Source: Xenorhabdus thuongxuanensis
GTDB lineage: Bacteria; Pseudomonadota; Gammaproteobacteria; Enterobacterales; Enterobacteriaceae
Length of the DNA stretch: 64,000 nucleotides
Direction of reading: 5' to 3'
Assembly: GCF_001908095.1 (NCBI RefSeq)
Contig: NZ_MKGR01000005.1
Location: 81,439 to 145,438, forward strand
Translations under genes and position numbers: made by a program
The notes under the pieces: model-generated
Seen by the model: only the letters and a program-made list of their open reading frames with translations
Databases searched by the model: none
Told to the model about the DNA's origin: nothing
Shown: positions 1 through 12,059 of the stretch, piece after piece
Layout of the letters: every line of letters begins with the position of its first letter
Position numbering within the stretch: the first letter of the stretch is position 1

Positions 1-2
1 GA

Positions 3-422
3 AACTTTACCCTGCCGATCGCCACTCAAGTACAGGCAACCGTGGGTGTAGAAGGGGTTGCTGAGCTGGTAGCAAGTGGGCAATATAACGCTCGGCTCAA
101 TAAACTTAATAACGTCGATTTTTTTCATGAAAATCTGGAATCGGATATTCACCAGCAGCCTTGGGCAGCACAAGGGTTCAATAAAGTGTTGCTGGATCCC
201 GCTCGCGCTGGTGCGGCGGGTGTTATGGCACATATTGTAAAATTGGCCCCCGAAAAAGTGGTTTACGTTTCCTGTAACCCCACAACACTCGCGCGGGACA
301 GCAAGGTCTTGTTGGAGGCAGGTTATCATCTTGTCAGTGTGCGGATGCTGGATATGTTTCCGCACACAGGCCATCTAGAGTCCATGGCGCTGTTTAGCAG
401 TGAGCCAATGGAGATCGAGTAG
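3..422 (+). CDS. rlmD: 23S rRNA (uracil-1939-C5)-methyltransferase RlmD, 3' part
   Basis: This is the C-terminal part of the SAM-dependent enzyme that makes m5U1939 in 23S rRNA. The reading frame is open from base 3, so the gene starts before the window. Visible are the end of the SAM-binding motif (NFTLP), LLDPARAGA, the catalytic-cysteine motif [10 protein letters not shown] and the family C-terminus [10 protein letters not shown]. Only about the last 139 residues are present; the N-terminal TRAM and iron-sulfur parts lie upstream. The stop is 9 bases before relA, as in E. coli where rlmD precedes relA. Identification rests on close residue-level similarity to E. coli RlmD (RumA). Confidence 0.95.
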   Translation, partial: NFTLPIATQVQATVGVEGVAELVASGQYNARLNKLNNVDFFHENLESDIHQQPWAAQGFNKVLLDPARAGAAGVMAHIVKLAPEKVVYVSCNPTTLARDSKVLLEAGYHLVSVRMLDMFPHTGHLESMALFSSEPMEIE

Positions 423-431
423 GGAGAAATT

Positions 432-2669
432 ATGGTTGCGGTAAGAAGTGCGCATCTCACACCGGCAGGTGAATTTGCGGTCGATAAGTGGATCGCGAGT
501 TTAAACATTACTAACCCACAATCCAATGAAAAGTTGGTCGAAACCTGGCGATATTGTCACGAAAAAGTTCAGGGTCACCCCAATGCGGAATTGTTGCTAT
601 GGCGCGGTGTGGAAATGGTGGAGATCCTGTCTACATTGAGCATGGATAATGACAGTATGCGTGCTGCGCTACTTTTTCCCATCCTTAATGCCAAGCTACT
701 CGATAGCGAAACAGTGACAGAAACATTTGGTAAGGCCATCACGAATCTGGTGCATGGTGTATTGGAAATGGATGCCATTCGCCAACTGAAAGCCACTCAT
801 ACCGATGCGACTTGTTCGGTACAGGTCGACAATGTTCGCCGGATGTTGCTGGCGATGGTGGAAGATTTTCGTTGTGTGATTATTAAACTGGCAGAACGCA
901 TTGCCCATTTGCGGGAAGTGAAAGATGCCAGTGAAGATGAGCGGGTGCTGGCTGCCAAAGAGTGTTCCAATATCTATGCTCCTCTTGCCAATCGGCTGGG
1001 AATTGGACAGCTAAAATGGGAGCTGGAAGATTTCTGTTTCCGTTACTTACATCCCGATGAATATAAGAAAATTGCCAGGTTATTGCATGAGCGCCGAATT
1101 GATCGTGAGCAGTATATCGAGAAATTTGTGACCACTTTGCGTAAGTATATGCTGAAAGAAGGGGTTCGTGCTGAAATATATGGGCGTCCGAAGCATATTT
1201 ATAGCATTTGGCGCAAAATGCAGAAAAAATCCCTCTCCTTTGATGAATTGTTTGACGTGCGTGCTGTGCGGATTGTTGTCGAGCGTTTGCAGGATTGCTA
1301 CGCAGCGCTGGGGATAGTGCATACTCACCATCGTCATTTGCCGGATGAATTCGACGATTACGTTGCCAACCCGAAACCGAATGGTTATCAGTCTATCCAT
1401 ACCGTCGTTTTGGGGCCTAATGGCAAAACGCTTGAGATCCAGATACGTACCCGCCAGATGCATGATGATGCGGAACTTGGCGTAGCAGCGCATTGGAAAT
1501 ACAAAGAAGGCACTGCACTTGGTGGTGGTAAATCCGGCAGTTATGAAAGCCGTATAGCATGGCTGCGAAAATTGATTGCATGGCAAGAGGAAATGGCGGA
1601 TACCGGCGAAATGCTGGATGAAGTGCGTAGTCAGGTATTTGATGATCGCGTTTATGTCTTTACGCCAAAAGGGGATGTCATTGATTTGCCAATTGGCTCT
1701 ACGCCGTTGGATTTTGCCTATCACATTCACAGTGATGTCGGCCATCGTTGCATTGGGGCAAAAATTGGCGGACGCATCGTACCATTCAGCTATCAGCTTC
1801 AGATGGGCGATCAGATTGAAATCATTACCCAGAAACAACCAAATCCAAGCCGTGACTGGTTGAACCCTAACCTTGGCTATGTGACGACCAGCCGTGGACG
1901 CGCAAAAATCCACAATTGGTTCCGTAAGCAAGATCGTGATAAAAACATCATTGCCGGCCGCCAGATGCTGGACAATGAGTTGGCACATTTGGGACTCACG
2001 GTCAAGGAAGCAGAGAAGGAACTGATAGCCCGTTATAACGTCCACTCGTTGGAGGAAGTATTAGCGGGCATTGGTGTTGGTGATATCCGCATCCACCAGT
2101 TAGTGAATTTCCTGCAAAGCAAATTCAATAAAATTACGGCAGAAGAAGAAGATCGCGAGGCGCTTCGCAACCTGGAGAACAAAACCTATACACCACGTAA
2201 TACCAGCAAAGATAATGGCCGTATTGTCGTGGAAGGGGTAGGTAACTTAATGCACCACATTGCCCGTTGCTGCCAGCCTATCCCGGGTGATGAGATTATT
2301 GGATTTATCACACGCGGGCGCGGGATCTCCATCCACCGTGCTGATTGTGATCAGTTGGCGGAACTCGAAGCCAGTTCACCGGAACGGATAGTCGATGCAG
2401 TGTGGGGGGAGAGTTATTCTAGCGGCTATTCACTTGTGGTACGCGTTGTTGCCAATGACCGCAGTGGATTATTGCGTGACATCACGACCATCCTCGCCAA
2501 TGAGAAAATTAATGTCTTGGGCGTCAGCAGCCGCAGTGATGTTAAGCAACAGCTTGCAACTATTGATATGAACATTGAGATTTATAATTTGCAAGTGCTT
2601 GGGCGGGTATTGGCGAAACTCAATCAGTTGTCTGATGTGATTGAAGCCAGACGTTTGCACGGTAATTGA
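432..2669 (+). CDS. relA: GTP pyrophosphokinase RelA
   Basis: Ribosome-associated (p)ppGpp synthetase of the stringent response: it transfers pyrophosphate from ATP to GTP/GDP when uncharged tRNA enters the A site. At 745 residues it matches the 744 of E. coli. A degenerate HD hydrolase region (about 60-170) is followed by the synthetase domain with NGYQSIH near 317, a TGS domain beginning at VYVFTPKGD near 406, a conserved CCQP motif near 613 and a C-terminal ACT domain with DRSGLLRDI near 675. The ATG follows a GGGAG ribosome binding site. It sits between rlmD and mazG, the E. coli order. Nothing unusual was seen. Confidence 0.98.
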   Translation: MVAVRSAHLTPAGEFAVDKWIASLNITNPQSNEKLVETWRYCHEKVQGHPNAELLLWRGVEMVEILSTLSMDNDSMRAALLFPILNAKLLDSETVTETFGKAITNLVHGVLEMDAIRQLKATHTDATCSVQVDNVRRMLLAMVEDFRCVIIKLAERIAHLREVKDASEDERVLAAKECSNIYAPLANRLGIGQLKWELEDFCFRYLHPDEYKKIARLLHERRIDREQYIEKFVTTLRKYMLKEGVRAEIYGRPKHIYSIWRKMQKKSLSFDELFDVRAVRIVVERLQDCYAALGIVHTHHRHLPDEFDDYVANPKPNGYQSIHTVVLGPNGKTLEIQIRTRQMHDDAELGVAAHWKYKEGTALGGGKSGSYESRIAWLRKLIAWQEEMADTGEMLDEVRSQVFDDRVYVFTPKGDVIDLPIGSTPLDFAYHIHSDVGHRCIGAKIGGRIVPFSYQLQMGDQIEIITQKQPNPSRDWLNPNLGYVTTSRGRAKIHNWFRKQDRDKNIIAGRQMLDNELAHLGLTVKEAEKELIARYNVHSLEEVLAGIGVGDIRIHQLVNFLQSKFNKITAEEEDREALRNLENKTYTPRNTSKDNGRIVVEGVGNLMHHIARCCQPIPGDEIIGFITRGRGISIHRADCDQLAELEASSPERIVDAVWGESYSSGYSLVVRVVANDRSGLLRDITTILANEKINVLGVSSRSDVKQQLATIDMNIEIYNLQVLGRVLAKLNQLSDVIEARRLHGN

Positions 2670-2686
2670 TTAATGCATGGATTAAG

Positions 2687-3478
2687 ATGAAACCGAACTC
2701 TATTGAACGACTAAAGGGGATTATGGCGCAGTTGCGCCATCCCCAGAATGGCTGTCCTTGGGACAAAGTACAAACCTCCGCTACGATTGCCCCTTATACA
2801 TTGGAAGAGACCTATGAAGTGCTTGATGCGATTGAGCGCAATGATGTCAACGCCTTAAAAGAAGAGCTAGGGGATCTGTTATTTCATATTGTATTTTATG
2901 CCCAGATGGCTCAGGAGCAGCAACAGTTTGATTTTGGCGATATCTGTGGGGCGGTATGTGACAAATTGGAGCGCCGTCATCCTCATATCTTCAATCAACA
3001 AGTGGGTATCAGCAGTGAAGAGGCAATAGGCAGTTGGGAACAACGTAAGGCCGCAGAAAGGGCTGAGAAAGATCAGCATTCGGTACTGGATGATATTCCT
3101 GCCAGTTTACCAGCCCTGATGAAGGCTTATAAAATCCAGAAACGCTGCGCTTCGGTCGGTTTTGATTGGGATACTATTGGCCCTGTGCTGGGCAAAGTCT
3201 ATGAAGAAATTGATGAAGTCATGGACGAAGCGAAACAGGCGGTGGTTGATAAAGACAGATTGGAAGAAGAGTTGGGGGATTTACTGTTTTCGGTGGTTAA
3301 TTTATCCCGTCACTTGGGGCATAAGCCGGAGATAGCACTACAAAAAGCCTGCCAGAAATTCGAGAATCGTTTCCGTAATGTCGAAAAACTGATCTTCGAC
3401 AAAGGCTTGTCACTGGAAACGGCTACATTAGATGAAATGGAAGCGATGTGGCAGCGAGTGAAAAGTCAGAAGGTATAG
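2687..3478 (+). CDS. mazG: Nucleoside triphosphate pyrophosphohydrolase MazG
   Basis: Hydrolyses nucleoside triphosphates to monophosphates and pyrophosphate; in E. coli it lowers (p)ppGpp by consuming precursors and cleans aberrant dNTPs. Two MazG repeats are visible, each with the EELGDLLF signature (first half near residues 58-65, second near 195-202). The motif GCPWDK lies near the N-terminus. I chose ATG 2687 because it gives 263 residues, the E. coli length; an in-frame TTG at 2666 overlapping the relA stop would add seven residues. Directly downstream of relA and probably co-transcribed with it, so alarmone synthesis and clearance are linked. Confidence 0.95.
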   Translation: MKPNSIERLKGIMAQLRHPQNGCPWDKVQTSATIAPYTLEETYEVLDAIERNDVNALKEELGDLLFHIVFYAQMAQEQQQFDFGDICGAVCDKLERRHPHIFNQQVGISSEEAIGSWEQRKAAERAEKDQHSVLDDIPASLPALMKAYKIQKRCASVGFDWDTIGPVLGKVYEEIDEVMDEAKQAVVDKDRLEEELGDLLFSVVNLSRHLGHKPEIALQKACQKFENRFRNVEKLIFDKGLSLETATLDEMEAMWQRVKSQKV

Positions 3479-3651
3479 CAATCACAAACCAGGTGGCATG
3501 GAAATAGCGAAAAGGATGTCGCTTAAACGGCTGAATAATCTGAGTCGGGTGAAAAAATTTCAAACCAATAACCTAATGAATTTAAAGAGAAAGAAGGGTG
3601 TTTGTTTCGCCGTGTTACTGTTTATGTGGCTCCTTACCCCATTTAGATGGT

Positions 3652-3680
3652 TTGTAGCGAAATTAAGGTTAGGGTATACT
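3652..3680 (+). promoter_or_regulatory. Putative sigma-70 promoter of pyrG
   Basis: TTGTAG (3652-3657), a 17-base spacer and TATACT (3675-3680) lie about 57 bases before the pyrG start. The -10 matches the consensus at five of six positions. It stands in the only sizeable gap between mazG and pyrG. Confidence 0.55.
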
Positions 3681-3721
3681 GCTTTCCCGTCCTGTTATAT
3701 TCATCATCCTTTTAAACCTAA

Positions 3722-5374
<1,653 letters not shown>

Positions 5375-5430
5375 GATATGGGGCAATGGATTGATATTAA
5401 ACCAATTACTTTTAAGAGAATGGCTTTTAG

Positions 5431-6777
<1,347 letters not shown>

Positions 6778-6820
6778 TTGTCTGTTTTTCCCTCAGAAAA
6801 GTAAATATTTTTTATGTTTC

Positions 6821-6851
6821 AGCGAAAGAGAGTATTCTCTTTCGCTTTTTT
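6821..6851 (+). terminator. Rho-independent terminator of eno
   Basis: An 11-bp perfect stem (6821-6831 with 6836-6846) and a four-base loop GTAT are followed by a run of T. It lies 43 bases after the eno stop. Confidence 0.9.
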
Positions 6852-7129
6852 ATTGAAAGAAAATTTTATTTTTCATATTGATTAATTATCTTATTGTGGG
6901 ATAAAAGTGTGATATGACAACAGAAATTCAGTTCTTTTTTTGAACAATAATTCAGTGGACAGACAAATCCAGCGTAACAGATCCCAAAATTATAAAACCC
7001 GTATTTTATTCCTTGCTGATACTCCTTATTATTTCACATGTAATGTAATTCCTTAACATTTGTGGCAATGATTCATCAATTATTCTTTTTACATTACAAA
7101 GTTATGTTTCATTGTTTTATGGAGTCTTC

Positions 7130-8515
7130 ATGGATGCTTCTGAATCTTTAACTCCGGCGATTGGGTCTACACCCTCAAATAAAAGAGGCTTAATTATTCT
7201 CGCGCTGGACGTCATTTTGCTTGTGACATTGCTTAAGTTTTTGCCCTATGGGGAAAAAGCAAATGCAGGCTTAGCATTAATGGTATTTGTTGGCGTGTTA
7301 TGGTTAACGGAAGCCATTCATGTCACCGTTACTGCGCTGTGTATTCCTATTCTGGCGGTTGGCATGGGATTGATGAATACCGGTGATGCACTGAAATCTT
7401 TTGCAAACCCAATAATCTTTTTGTTCTTCGGTGGATTTGCACTGGCAACGGCGCTACATATCCAAGGCTTGGATCGATTGATAGCTAACCGCTTGCTGAT
7501 GATTGCTCGTGGACGTTTATCTGTGGCGGTATTGCTGATATTTGGTATTACTGCCTTGCTTTCTATGTGGATAAGTAACACGGCAACTGCTGCCATGATG
7601 TTACCACTAGTTCTTGGTATTCTGGCCAATCTGGATGTACGTACTGAGCGGAATACCTTTGTTTTTGTGCTGCTTGGTGTTGCATATAGCGCCAGTATTG
7701 GTGGCCTGGGAACGTTGGTAGGTAGCCCACCAAATGCCATCGCTGCTGCACAATTGGGTATGGATTTCTTTACATGGATGAAATACGGTGTGCCAATGGT
7801 CATTATTCTCATGCCAGTCATGGTGGGAGTGATGTACCTCATGTTGCGTCCAAATCTGAATCACAAATTTGATCTGGAATTGGAGTACCTGGAATGGAAT
7901 GGCAAACGTGTTATTGCCATGGGCATTTTCCTGTTAACCGTAGTGTGCTGGATTTTCAGTTCATTTATTAGTGATGCACTGGGTGGTGTCAAAGATCTGG
8001 ATACGATTATTGCAGTGAGCGCAGCTATCCTGATTGGTATCACTGGTGTATCAACATGGTCACAGATTCAGAATAACACCGAATGGGGCGTGTTGATGTT
8101 GTTCGGTGGTGGCCTGACATTGAGTGCTGTCTTAAAAGATTCCGGTGCCAGTGAAGTTATGGCAAATGGCATGGCGGCGACTTTCGGTACCAGCTCTTGG
8201 TTTGTGATCATCGTTGCGATTGCTACCTTTATTATCTTCCTGACAGAATTTACAAGTAATACTGCGAGCGCAGCGCTTCTTGTACCTATTTTTGCTACGG
8301 TTGCAGAAGCGCTGGGAATGCCGGTTGTGGTTTTAACCCTGATAATTGGTATAGGGGCATCCTGTGCATTTATGCTACCTGTAGCAACGCCACCTAATGC
8401 GATTGTTTATGGCACTGGTTATATCAAACAAATTGAAATGGTCAGGGTAGGCATAGTGCTGAATTTGGTATGTATTGCCATTATTTCTGTGATTGCCTGG
8501 TTCTTCTGGCTGTAA
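7130..8515 (+). CDS. DASS-family (SLC13-type) sodium-coupled anion transporter
   Basis: Inner-membrane transporter of the divalent anion:Na+ symporter family, which imports di- or tricarboxylates such as succinate, malate or citrate, or sulfate. Both hallmark repeat motifs are present: SNTATAAM near residue 148 and SNTASAALL near 375, each followed by PP/P-rich loops (GSPPNAIA, ATPPNAIV). About 11-12 hydrophobic segments cover nearly the whole 461 residues. ATG 7130 is chosen because GGAG stands five bases upstream; an in-frame TTG at 7112 has no such site. It is a monocistronic gene converging on the aldehyde dehydrogenase. The substrate cannot be read from the sequence; dicarboxylate is likely because dctA lies 2 kb away. 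Confidence 0.85.
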   Translation: MDASESLTPAIGSTPSNKRGLIILALDVILLVTLLKFLPYGEKANAGLALMVFVGVLWLTEAIHVTVTALCIPILAVGMGLMNTGDALKSFANPIIFLFFGGFALATALHIQGLDRLIANRLLMIARGRLSVAVLLIFGITALLSMWISNTATAAMMLPLVLGILANLDVRTERNTFVFVLLGVAYSASIGGLGTLVGSPPNAIAAAQLGMDFFTWMKYGVPMVIILMPVMVGVMYLMLRPNLNHKFDLELEYLEWNGKRVIAMGIFLLTVVCWIFSSFISDALGGVKDLDTIIAVSAAILIGITGVSTWSQIQNNTEWGVLMLFGGGLTLSAVLKDSGASEVMANGMAATFGTSSWFVIIVAIATFIIFLTEFTSNTASAALLVPIFATVAEALGMPVVVLTLIIGIGASCAFMLPVATPPNAIVYGTGYIKQIEMVRVGIVLNLVCIAIISVIAWFFWL

Positions 8516-8554
8516 TTCCTTTTGGCTTTTAATGTTTGAATAAGCCATGCTCAA

Positions 8555-8580
8555 AATCGCCACCCTTGCAGGTGGCGATT
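8555..8580. terminator. Bidirectional terminator between the DASS transporter and aldehyde dehydrogenase
   Basis: A perfect 10-bp stem (8555-8564 with 8571-8580) and loop CTTGCA lie in the 68 bases between two convergent genes. Four A before the stem give a short U-run on the minus transcript; the plus side is weaker. Confidence 0.7.
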
Positions 8581-8583
8581 GTG

Positions 8584-10068
8584 TTAGTCTTCTTTAGTAC
8601 TGATATAGATGTTTTTCACCTCAGTATAAGCATCTAACATCATCTTGTGGGTTTCACGCCCAAGCCCCGATTTCTTATAGCCACCGAAAGGAGCATGAGC
8701 CGGCAATTCGTGATAGGTATTAATCCACATACGGCCTGTTTTTATTGCCTTAGCGATGCGCAGGGCACGGTTAATATCCTGCGTCCATACAGCACCTGCC
8801 AGGCCATATTCGGAATCATTAGCCATTTCGATGACTTCTTCTTCGTTGCTGAATGGAATAACGCATAGCACAGGCCCGAAAATTTCTTCCTGTGCCACCC
8901 GCATCTTATTGGTGACATTGGTCAGGATTGTCGGCTGGATAAAGAATCCATCATCATATCCTGCTCCGGTTATGCGTTTTCCGCCAGTCAAAATGGTTGC
9001 ACCTTCCTGTTTTGCCAGGTCGATGTAACCTAAAATAGTGTTCATCTGTTCTTCACTGACCTGGCAGCCCATTTCTGTTTCTGCCAGTATAGGGTCGCCG
9101 ACTTTGATGGATTCAAACACGGTTTTCAGCGAGTTCAGGAATTCATCATGAATATCTTTATGCAGGAACAAGCGGGCACCGGATTCACAGGCTTGCCCTT
9201 GGTTCAGCAAAATTGCATTGGCTGCATATTTGATCGCCTTTTTCATATTGGCATCAGGGAAAACGATGTTAGCCGATTTACCCCCTAATTCCAACGTTGC
9301 CGGAATGAGCCTTTTTGCTGCCGCTGCGGCAACGTTGTAACCGACTTCTGTTGAGCCGGTAAAGGCTACTTTGTCAATGCCGTCATGGTCGAGGATAGCT
9401 TGGCCTACAACTGAACCACGCCCTGTAACAATATTGACAACGCCGGCTGGTAAAACTTGATTCATGATACGTCCCAGCTCAAGCAGAGTGATTGGGGTCA
9501 GGCTGGCAGGATTGATAACAATAGTATTACCGGCAGCAAGGGCGGGAGCGAGTTTCCAGGCAGCCATCAATAGCGGGAAATTCCAGGGAATAATCTGTCC
9601 GATTACACCAATTGGTTCTCTGATGACTAAGCTCAGTGTGTCACTATCAATGACATCAGTAGTATCAGAGTGAGCGCGGATAACACCGGCAAAATAGCGG
9701 AAATGATCAACAGAAAAAGGAATATCGAAATGACGACATAGAGCCTGAGTTTTACCACCATCCAATGTTTCAAGGACAATAAAGCGTTCAGCTTCGGCTT
9801 CCAGTAAGTCGGCAATTTTTAGTAATAAAGATTGTCTCTCAGCCGTAGATGTTTTACTCCATGCTGGCAGAGCTTTTTGAGCAGCTTTGACGGCAAGTTC
9901 AACATCTTCGGCATTTCCAGCAGCATATTCTGTCAGCAATTCACCTGTTGCAGGGTTGTAGCTTTGCATTGTATTTTTTGAAACGCTATCAACCCACTCG
10001 CCATTAATCAGCATCTTATAAGATTTACAAGGTAAAAATTCTTTTTCGATATTATGTAATTTCTTCAT
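8584..10068 (-). CDS. NAD(P)-dependent aldehyde dehydrogenase
   Basis: A soluble class 3-fold ALDH that oxidises an aldehyde to the carboxylic acid. At 494 residues it is full length. Visible are the PWNFPLL cofactor motif, the FTGST nucleotide loop, the general base in LELGGKSA near Glu260, the nucleophile in GQAC near Cys294 and the EEIFGPV motif. One oddity: the usual K-P-A cofactor ribose motif reads INPAS near residue 186, with Asn for Lys. Start ATG 10068 follows CCGGAG. The physiological substrate is unknown; acetaldehyde or another short aldehyde is possible. It stands alone between two transporter genes. Confidence 0.85.
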   Translation of the reverse strand: MKKLHNIEKEFLPCKSYKMLINGEWVDSVSKNTMQSYNPATGELLTEYAAGNAEDVELAVKAAQKALPAWSKTSTAERQSLLLKIADLLEAEAERFIVLETLDGGKTQALCRHFDIPFSVDHFRYFAGVIRAHSDTTDVIDSDTLSLVIREPIGVIGQIIPWNFPLLMAAWKLAPALAAGNTIVINPASLTPITLLELGRIMNQVLPAGVVNIVTGRGSVVGQAILDHDGIDKVAFTGSTEVGYNVAAAAAKRLIPATLELGGKSANIVFPDANMKKAIKYAANAILLNQGQACESGARLFLHKDIHDEFLNSLKTVFESIKVGDPILAETEMGCQVSEEQMNTILGYIDLAKQEGATILTGGKRITGAGYDDGFFIQPTILTNVTNKMRVAQEEIFGPVLCVIPFSNEEEVIEMANDSEYGLAGAVWTQDINRALRIAKAIKTGRMWINTYHELPAHAPFGGYKKSGLGRETHKMMLDAYTEVKNIYISTKED

Positions 10069-10423
10069 TATATTCTCCGGGTACTTTGGTTTTTGGTATG
10101 TTAGGACATATATTCCTAAGTTATTATTAGACTAATTCTTAATTTTTATCAAAATTGAATTGAAATATAAAGGATCTCTATCAATAAATATAAATATTAG
10201 TGGTTAACAGAACGATGTGGAAAAATGCTTTGTTGCATATTATTTCTTTTTCTAGTGAGATTTCTGTCCGGAAATTAATAACGGTATGTTATATGTTATT
10301 ATTTTACATTTAAATTTAATATTTCAGCTAACTTTTTTATTTTTTTGTGTTTTGGATGAGGATATATCCCCCATTTATAGCAGGGGGATATGAAATTTTA
10401 TTATTTACTGTAGGTGATATAGC
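10069..10423. other. Intergenic region between aldehyde dehydrogenase and dctA
   Basis: AT-rich non-coding DNA. It holds the ribosome binding site of the aldehyde dehydrogenase and, 33 bases past the dctA stop, a 9-bp perfect inverted repeat (10364-10372 with 10383-10391, C5/G5 core) that may end dctA transcription, though no U-run follows it. Nothing else recognised. Confidence 0.5.
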
Positions 10424-11725
10424 TTATTTATTTGATGTTTTTTCTACTGAATTTTGTATATCACCATTTAATATTTGACACATCCTTTCTTTATCTAAAG
10501 CATTTTCCCAGCGGGCAACAACAATGCTTGCACAAGCATTGCCAACTAAATTTGTTAATGCACGGCATTCAGACATAAATCTGTCAATGCCCAAAATAAG
10601 AGCCATGCCTGCTACGGGGACGCTGGGAACAACAGATAAGGTCGCAGCTAGCGTAATAAAACCTGCCCCTGTCACACCTGCTGCACCTTTTGAGCTTATC
10701 ATAGCAACTAATAATACAGAAATTTGTTCATATAGACTTAGTTCAATGTTGGTTGCTTGAGCAATAAACAACGTAGCCATCGTCATGTAAATATTAGTAC
10801 CATCAAGGTTAAATGAATAACCTGTTGGAATAACCAAACCAACAACCGATTTCTCACAACCTAGATTTTCCATTTTCTTCATTAGGCCAGGTAATGCTGC
10901 CTCTGAGGATGAGGTTCCTAAAACTAACAATAGCTCATCCTTAATATATTTTATTAATTGAATGATAGAGAACCCATTATATTTAGCAACTGTTCCCAGT
11001 ATAATAAGAACAAAAAGCAATGATGTAATGTAAAAAGTTACAATTAGCATCATTAAATTCCCGATCGATGAAATACCATATTTACCTATGGTAAAGGCTA
11101 TTGCTCCAAATGCACCAATTGGTGCTAATTTCATTAAAATTCCTACCATTTTAAAGATAGGTTCTGAGAGGTGTTGTAAAAATTCTAAGACAGGTTTGCC
11201 TCTTTTCCCTGTAGCGGCTAAAGCGATACCAAAAATAACTGAAATAAACAGGACTTGGAGAATATTACCATTTACAAGTGGGCTGACAACGGTTTCAGGG
11301 ATGATATTCATCAGAAAGTCAACAATGGATGATTCATGGGCTTTCTCCACATAACCAATAACCTTGCTGCTGTCTAACGAATCAGGAGAGATATTTAAGC
11401 CATCGCCGGGGCGGACAATATTGGCGATAATTAACCCAATAACTAATGCAAGTGTTGAAAATGTTAAAAAATATAACATCGATTTTGTTGCAACATTTCC
11501 AACCTTTTTTATATTATTCATTCCAGCTATCCCTGTGACTACCGTCAAAAAGATAACCGGTGCAATAATCATTTTCACAATTTTAATGAATGCATCACCT
11601 AATGGTTTTAATGATGTTCCAATATCAGGATAAAAATGACCAAGGGCGATACCCAGCAAAATGGCAAATATGACTTGAACATAGAGTATTTGGTATAAAG
11701 GTTTCTTCTTTAGAGCTGTAGACAT
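10424..11725 (-). CDS. dctA: C4-dicarboxylate/proton symporter DctA
   Basis: Inner-membrane importer of succinate, fumarate and malate under aerobic conditions, of the glutamate transporter (DAACS) family. At 433 residues it is close to the 428 of E. coli. The N-terminal segment, the serine-rich re-entrant loop [10 protein letters not shown], the TM7 motif [10 protein letters not shown] and the second re-entrant [12 protein letters not shown] are all intact. The ATG has an AGGA site nine bases upstream. Its upstream region contains a very long perfect palindrome (11812-11866). In E. coli dctA is controlled by DcuSR and CRP; I see no clear match for these here. Confidence 0.95.
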   Translation of the reverse strand: MSTALKKKPLYQILYVQVIFAILLGIALGHFYPDIGTSLKPLGDAFIKIVKMIIAPVIFLTVVTGIAGMNNIKKVGNVATKSMLYFLTFSTLALVIGLIIANIVRPGDGLNISPDSLDSSKVIGYVEKAHESSIVDFLMNIIPETVVSPLVNGNILQVLFISVIFGIALAATGKRGKPVLEFLQHLSEPIFKMVGILMKLAPIGAFGAIAFTIGKYGISSIGNLMMLIVTFYITSLLFVLIILGTVAKYNGFSIIQLIKYIKDELLLVLGTSSSEAALPGLMKKMENLGCEKSVVGLVIPTGYSFNLDGTNIYMTMATLFIAQATNIELSLYEQISVLLVAMISSKGAAGVTGAGFITLAATLSVVPSVPVAGMALILGIDRFMSECRALTNLVGNACASIVVARWENALDKERMCQILNGDIQNSVEKTSNK

Positions 11726-11811
11726 AGGATTCCTGCTTTTTATACATAATGTTGATATTGGTGATCTATTTTTTTATTAATTAATTTAACGTTTCCTTTT
11801 GGTTAGAAAGT

Positions 11812-11866
11812 AGTAATACCTTCCATAATAATGAGATGGATTCTCATTATTATGGAAGGTATTACT
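11812..11866. repeat. 25-bp perfect inverted repeat upstream of dctA
   Basis: Two 25-base arms (11812-11836 and 11842-11866) are exact reverse complements around the five-base spacer TGGAT. It lies 87-141 bases upstream of dctA and about 190 bases downstream of the iron-binding protein gene. No U-run follows on either strand. The centre TGAGATGGATTCTCA differs at two positions from the Fur-like palindrome TGAGAATGATTCTCA. Confidence 0.9.
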
Positions 11867-12023
11867 GGGACGATAAGATTAATGTTAAAATTACTCTGAA
11901 TTTTTGTTGTGGACAAGTAGCAAGATCATAAATCTAATCATTGTTTGTTAAAAAATAAAAAAACATTATATAAGAAACCAGTATAAAACTGTATTTTTTA
12001 TAATTTTATAGTCAGAAATCCCC

Positions 12024-12039
12024 CACTCGAAGACGAGTG
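12024..12039 (-). terminator. Hairpin downstream of the iron-compound binding protein gene
   Basis: A perfect 6-bp stem (CACTCG/CGAGTG) with a four-base loop lies 21 bases past the stop of the minus-strand gene. No U-run follows, so it may be an mRNA 3' stabiliser rather than a terminator. Confidence 0.35.
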
Positions 12040-12059
12040 CGTTTGATTCAAAAGAGGAA

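Noticed and set aside
6778..7129. CRP site before the DASS transporter
   Set aside because: A TGTGA half occurs near 6909 but the other half does not match TCACA.
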